Of a stretch of 64,000 nt of DNA, positions 63,052 to 64,000 are shown piece by piece. Numbering within the stretch: position 1 is the stretch's first letter; each line of letters starts with the position of its first letter. Made by a program: the position numbers and the translations under genes. This DNA comes from an uncultured Candidatus Saccharibacteria bacterium (GTDB taxonomy: Bacteria; Patescibacteriota; Saccharimonadia; Saccharimonadales; Saccharimonadaceae), in contig CALLZM010000006.1 in assembly GCA_937858705.1 (NCBI GenBank), positions 223,648-287,647 on the forward strand, given 5' to 3'. Under the pieces are notes generated by a model. That model searched no databases and had not been told where the DNA came from. It worked only from the letters and a program-made list of their open reading frames with translations.

Positions 63052-63072
63052 GCGCCGGGCCTGGCCCGGCGC
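63052..63072. repeat. REP-like palindrome, copy 1
   Basis: GCGCCGGGCC-T-GGCCCGGCGC, a perfect GC-rich palindrome 13 bp upstream of the RAYT start. Confidence 0.85.
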
Positions 63073-63117
63073 AAGGGCATATTTACATCTGTTTTTTTCT
63101 CTCCATCTCCCTTCACC

Positions 63118-63140
63118 TGCGCCGGGCCTGGCCCGGCGCA
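63118..63140. repeat. REP-like palindrome, copy 2
   Basis: Same 21-bp core as copy 1, extended by T...A; centre 67 bp away. It lies between the RAYT gene and ruvB, 26 bp before the ruvB ATG. Confidence 0.85.
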
Positions 63141-63165
63141 GTGGGAAGTGTGGGATAATGGGAGT

Positions 63166-64000
63166 ATGGCTATTGAGCGGATTGATGATAGGTTAGTGGG
63201 TGCAGGGGCGCAGGGTGGTTCGAGTTCGGCTGGCTCTGATGGGTTTGGTGGCTCGGACGCTGATGATGAGCAGGTGATTGAGATAACGCTTAGGCCGCAA
63301 CGGTTTGATGACTATGTGGGGCAGGAGCGGTTGAAGCGGAATTTGAAACTAGCTATCGATGCGGCGAAAAAACGCGATGAGCCGATGGACCATGTGCTAC
63401 TGTACGGCCCTCCGGGGCTTGGCAAGACAACCATGGCGAGTGTCATCGCCAATGAGATGGGCGCGGGCTTTCGGGTGACGAGCGGGCCGGCTATCGAACG
63501 AGCCGGTGACCTGGCGAGTATTTTGACCAATCTACAAGACGGTGACATTTTGTTCATTGACGAGATCCACCGTCTGAGCCGAACGGTAGAAGAGGTGCTC
63601 TACAGCGCCATGGAAGACTTCAAGCTCGACATCGTCATCGGTAAAGGTCCGGCAGCACGGTCAATTCGCTTGGACCTGCCAAAATTTACTATCATCGGCG
63701 CGACGACTCGGACGGGCAGCCTAGCGGCCCCGCTGCGCGACCGGTTTGGGCATATCTACCGGCTGGAGTTTTACACGCCGGAAGAAATCACGCGCATCAT
63801 CGAGCGGGCATCGCAGATATTGCAGTCGGAGATTCACCCGTCGTCGGCACGGATGCTCTCGACGCGGGCGCGATTGACGCCGCGCATCGCTAACCGCTTG
63901 CTCAAACGAGTGCGTGATTTTGCTGATGTGAATGGCGACGGTATTATCGATGACATGGCAACCAAAAAGGCGCTGGCAATGCTGGAGATTGATGAGCTTG
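63166..64000 (+). CDS. ruvB: Holliday junction helicase RuvB (3' partial)
   Basis: ATG 63166; GATAAT ends 6 nt before it. After a Gly/Ser-rich N-terminal extension (~12-35) the AAA+ core begins: [19 protein letters not shown], Walker [11 protein letters not shown], Walker [10 protein letters not shown], and [20 protein letters not shown] (sensor 1 and arginine finger region). RuvB drives branch migration with RuvA. The window ends inside the winged-helix-preceding segment. Confidence 0.95.
   Translation, partial: MAIERIDDRLVGAGAQGGSSSAGSDGFGGSDADDEQVIEITLRPQRFDDYVGQERLKRNLKLAIDAAKKRDEPMDHVLLYGPPGLGKTTMASVIANEMGAGFRVTSGPAIERAGDLASILTNLQDGDILFIDEIHRLSRTVEEVLYSAMEDFKLDIVIGKGPAARSIRLDLPKFTIIGATTRTGSLAAPLRDRFGHIYRLEFYTPEEITRIIERASQILQSEIHPSSARMLSTRARLTPRIANRLLKRVRDFADVNGDGIIDDMATKKALAMLEIDEL

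Overview
The window looks like a chromosomal segment of a Candidatus Saccharibacteria (TM7/CPR) relative. The basis is the combination of a B12-dependent class II ribonucleotide reductase with its adenosyltransferase, many type IV pilin and surface genes, a TM7-type serine recombinase lying against a tRNA gene, dense short intergenic regions, a ComEC without nuclease domain, and no biosynthetic pathways. TGA works as a normal stop (for example in the ATGA overlaps at 21456-21459 and 53720-53723), so the UGA-glycine code of Gracilibacteria/Absconditabacteria does not apply. No rRNA genes or CRISPR arrays were seen; two tRNA genes are present.

Layout. 1-3.1 kb: the end of a type III restriction (Res) gene followed by a DUF2779 protein. 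3.2-9.3 kb: a DUF2871 remnant, a YhgE/Pip membrane protein with its Rrf2 regulator, a frameshifted small membrane gene, a hydrolase and a Crp/Fnr regulator. 9.4-12.8 kb: a secreted C-type-lectin protein ending in PNTG next to a transporter-sortase fusion. 13-23 kb: NUDIX, MFS, DsbA-like, FecR-like, SpoT-like HD, MscS and a ClpC-like ATPase coupled to an acidic repeat protein. 23.4-27.3 kb: cobO, nrdJ and a second Crp/Fnr gene, with Crp-type and NrdR-type operators in front of both enzyme genes. 27.4-32.7 kb: a surface protein behind a poly-G promoter, a SIS protein, a structured RNA locus, tiny ORFs, an IS1595-type transposase and an unusual tRNA. 32.7-45.5 kb: TerC, small membrane proteins, a tail-fibre-like surface protein, a kinase-like protein, a ClpB remnant, a lipoteichoic-acid-synthase-like enzyme and thymidine kinase. 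45.5-49.6 kb: a mobile locus made of two consecutive inverted-repeat cassettes, the first with SDR + EamA genes and the second with a frameshifted serine recombinase, ending exactly at a tRNA-Lys 3' end. 49.7-64 kb: comEC, yebC, ruvC, ruvA and ruvB interleaved with envelope genes (lamin-tail protein, PBP1A, two pilins, collagen-like protein, lectin-like protein, GH26-like protein) and a RAYT/REP pair.

Four themes run through the window. First, a shared Crp + NrdR signal set links cobO and nrdJ and so the B12 supply to dNTP synthesis. Second, at least sixteen genes have a -10 box only 6-7 nt before the ATG, which implies leaderless mRNAs. Third, two surface-protein promoters carry a poly-G run between -35 and -10, the classic layout for phase variation. 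Fourth, several loci carry strong RNA or DNA secondary structure that annotated genes do not explain: 30929-31064, 32357-32412, 47770-47940 and the inverted repeats at 45609-49511.
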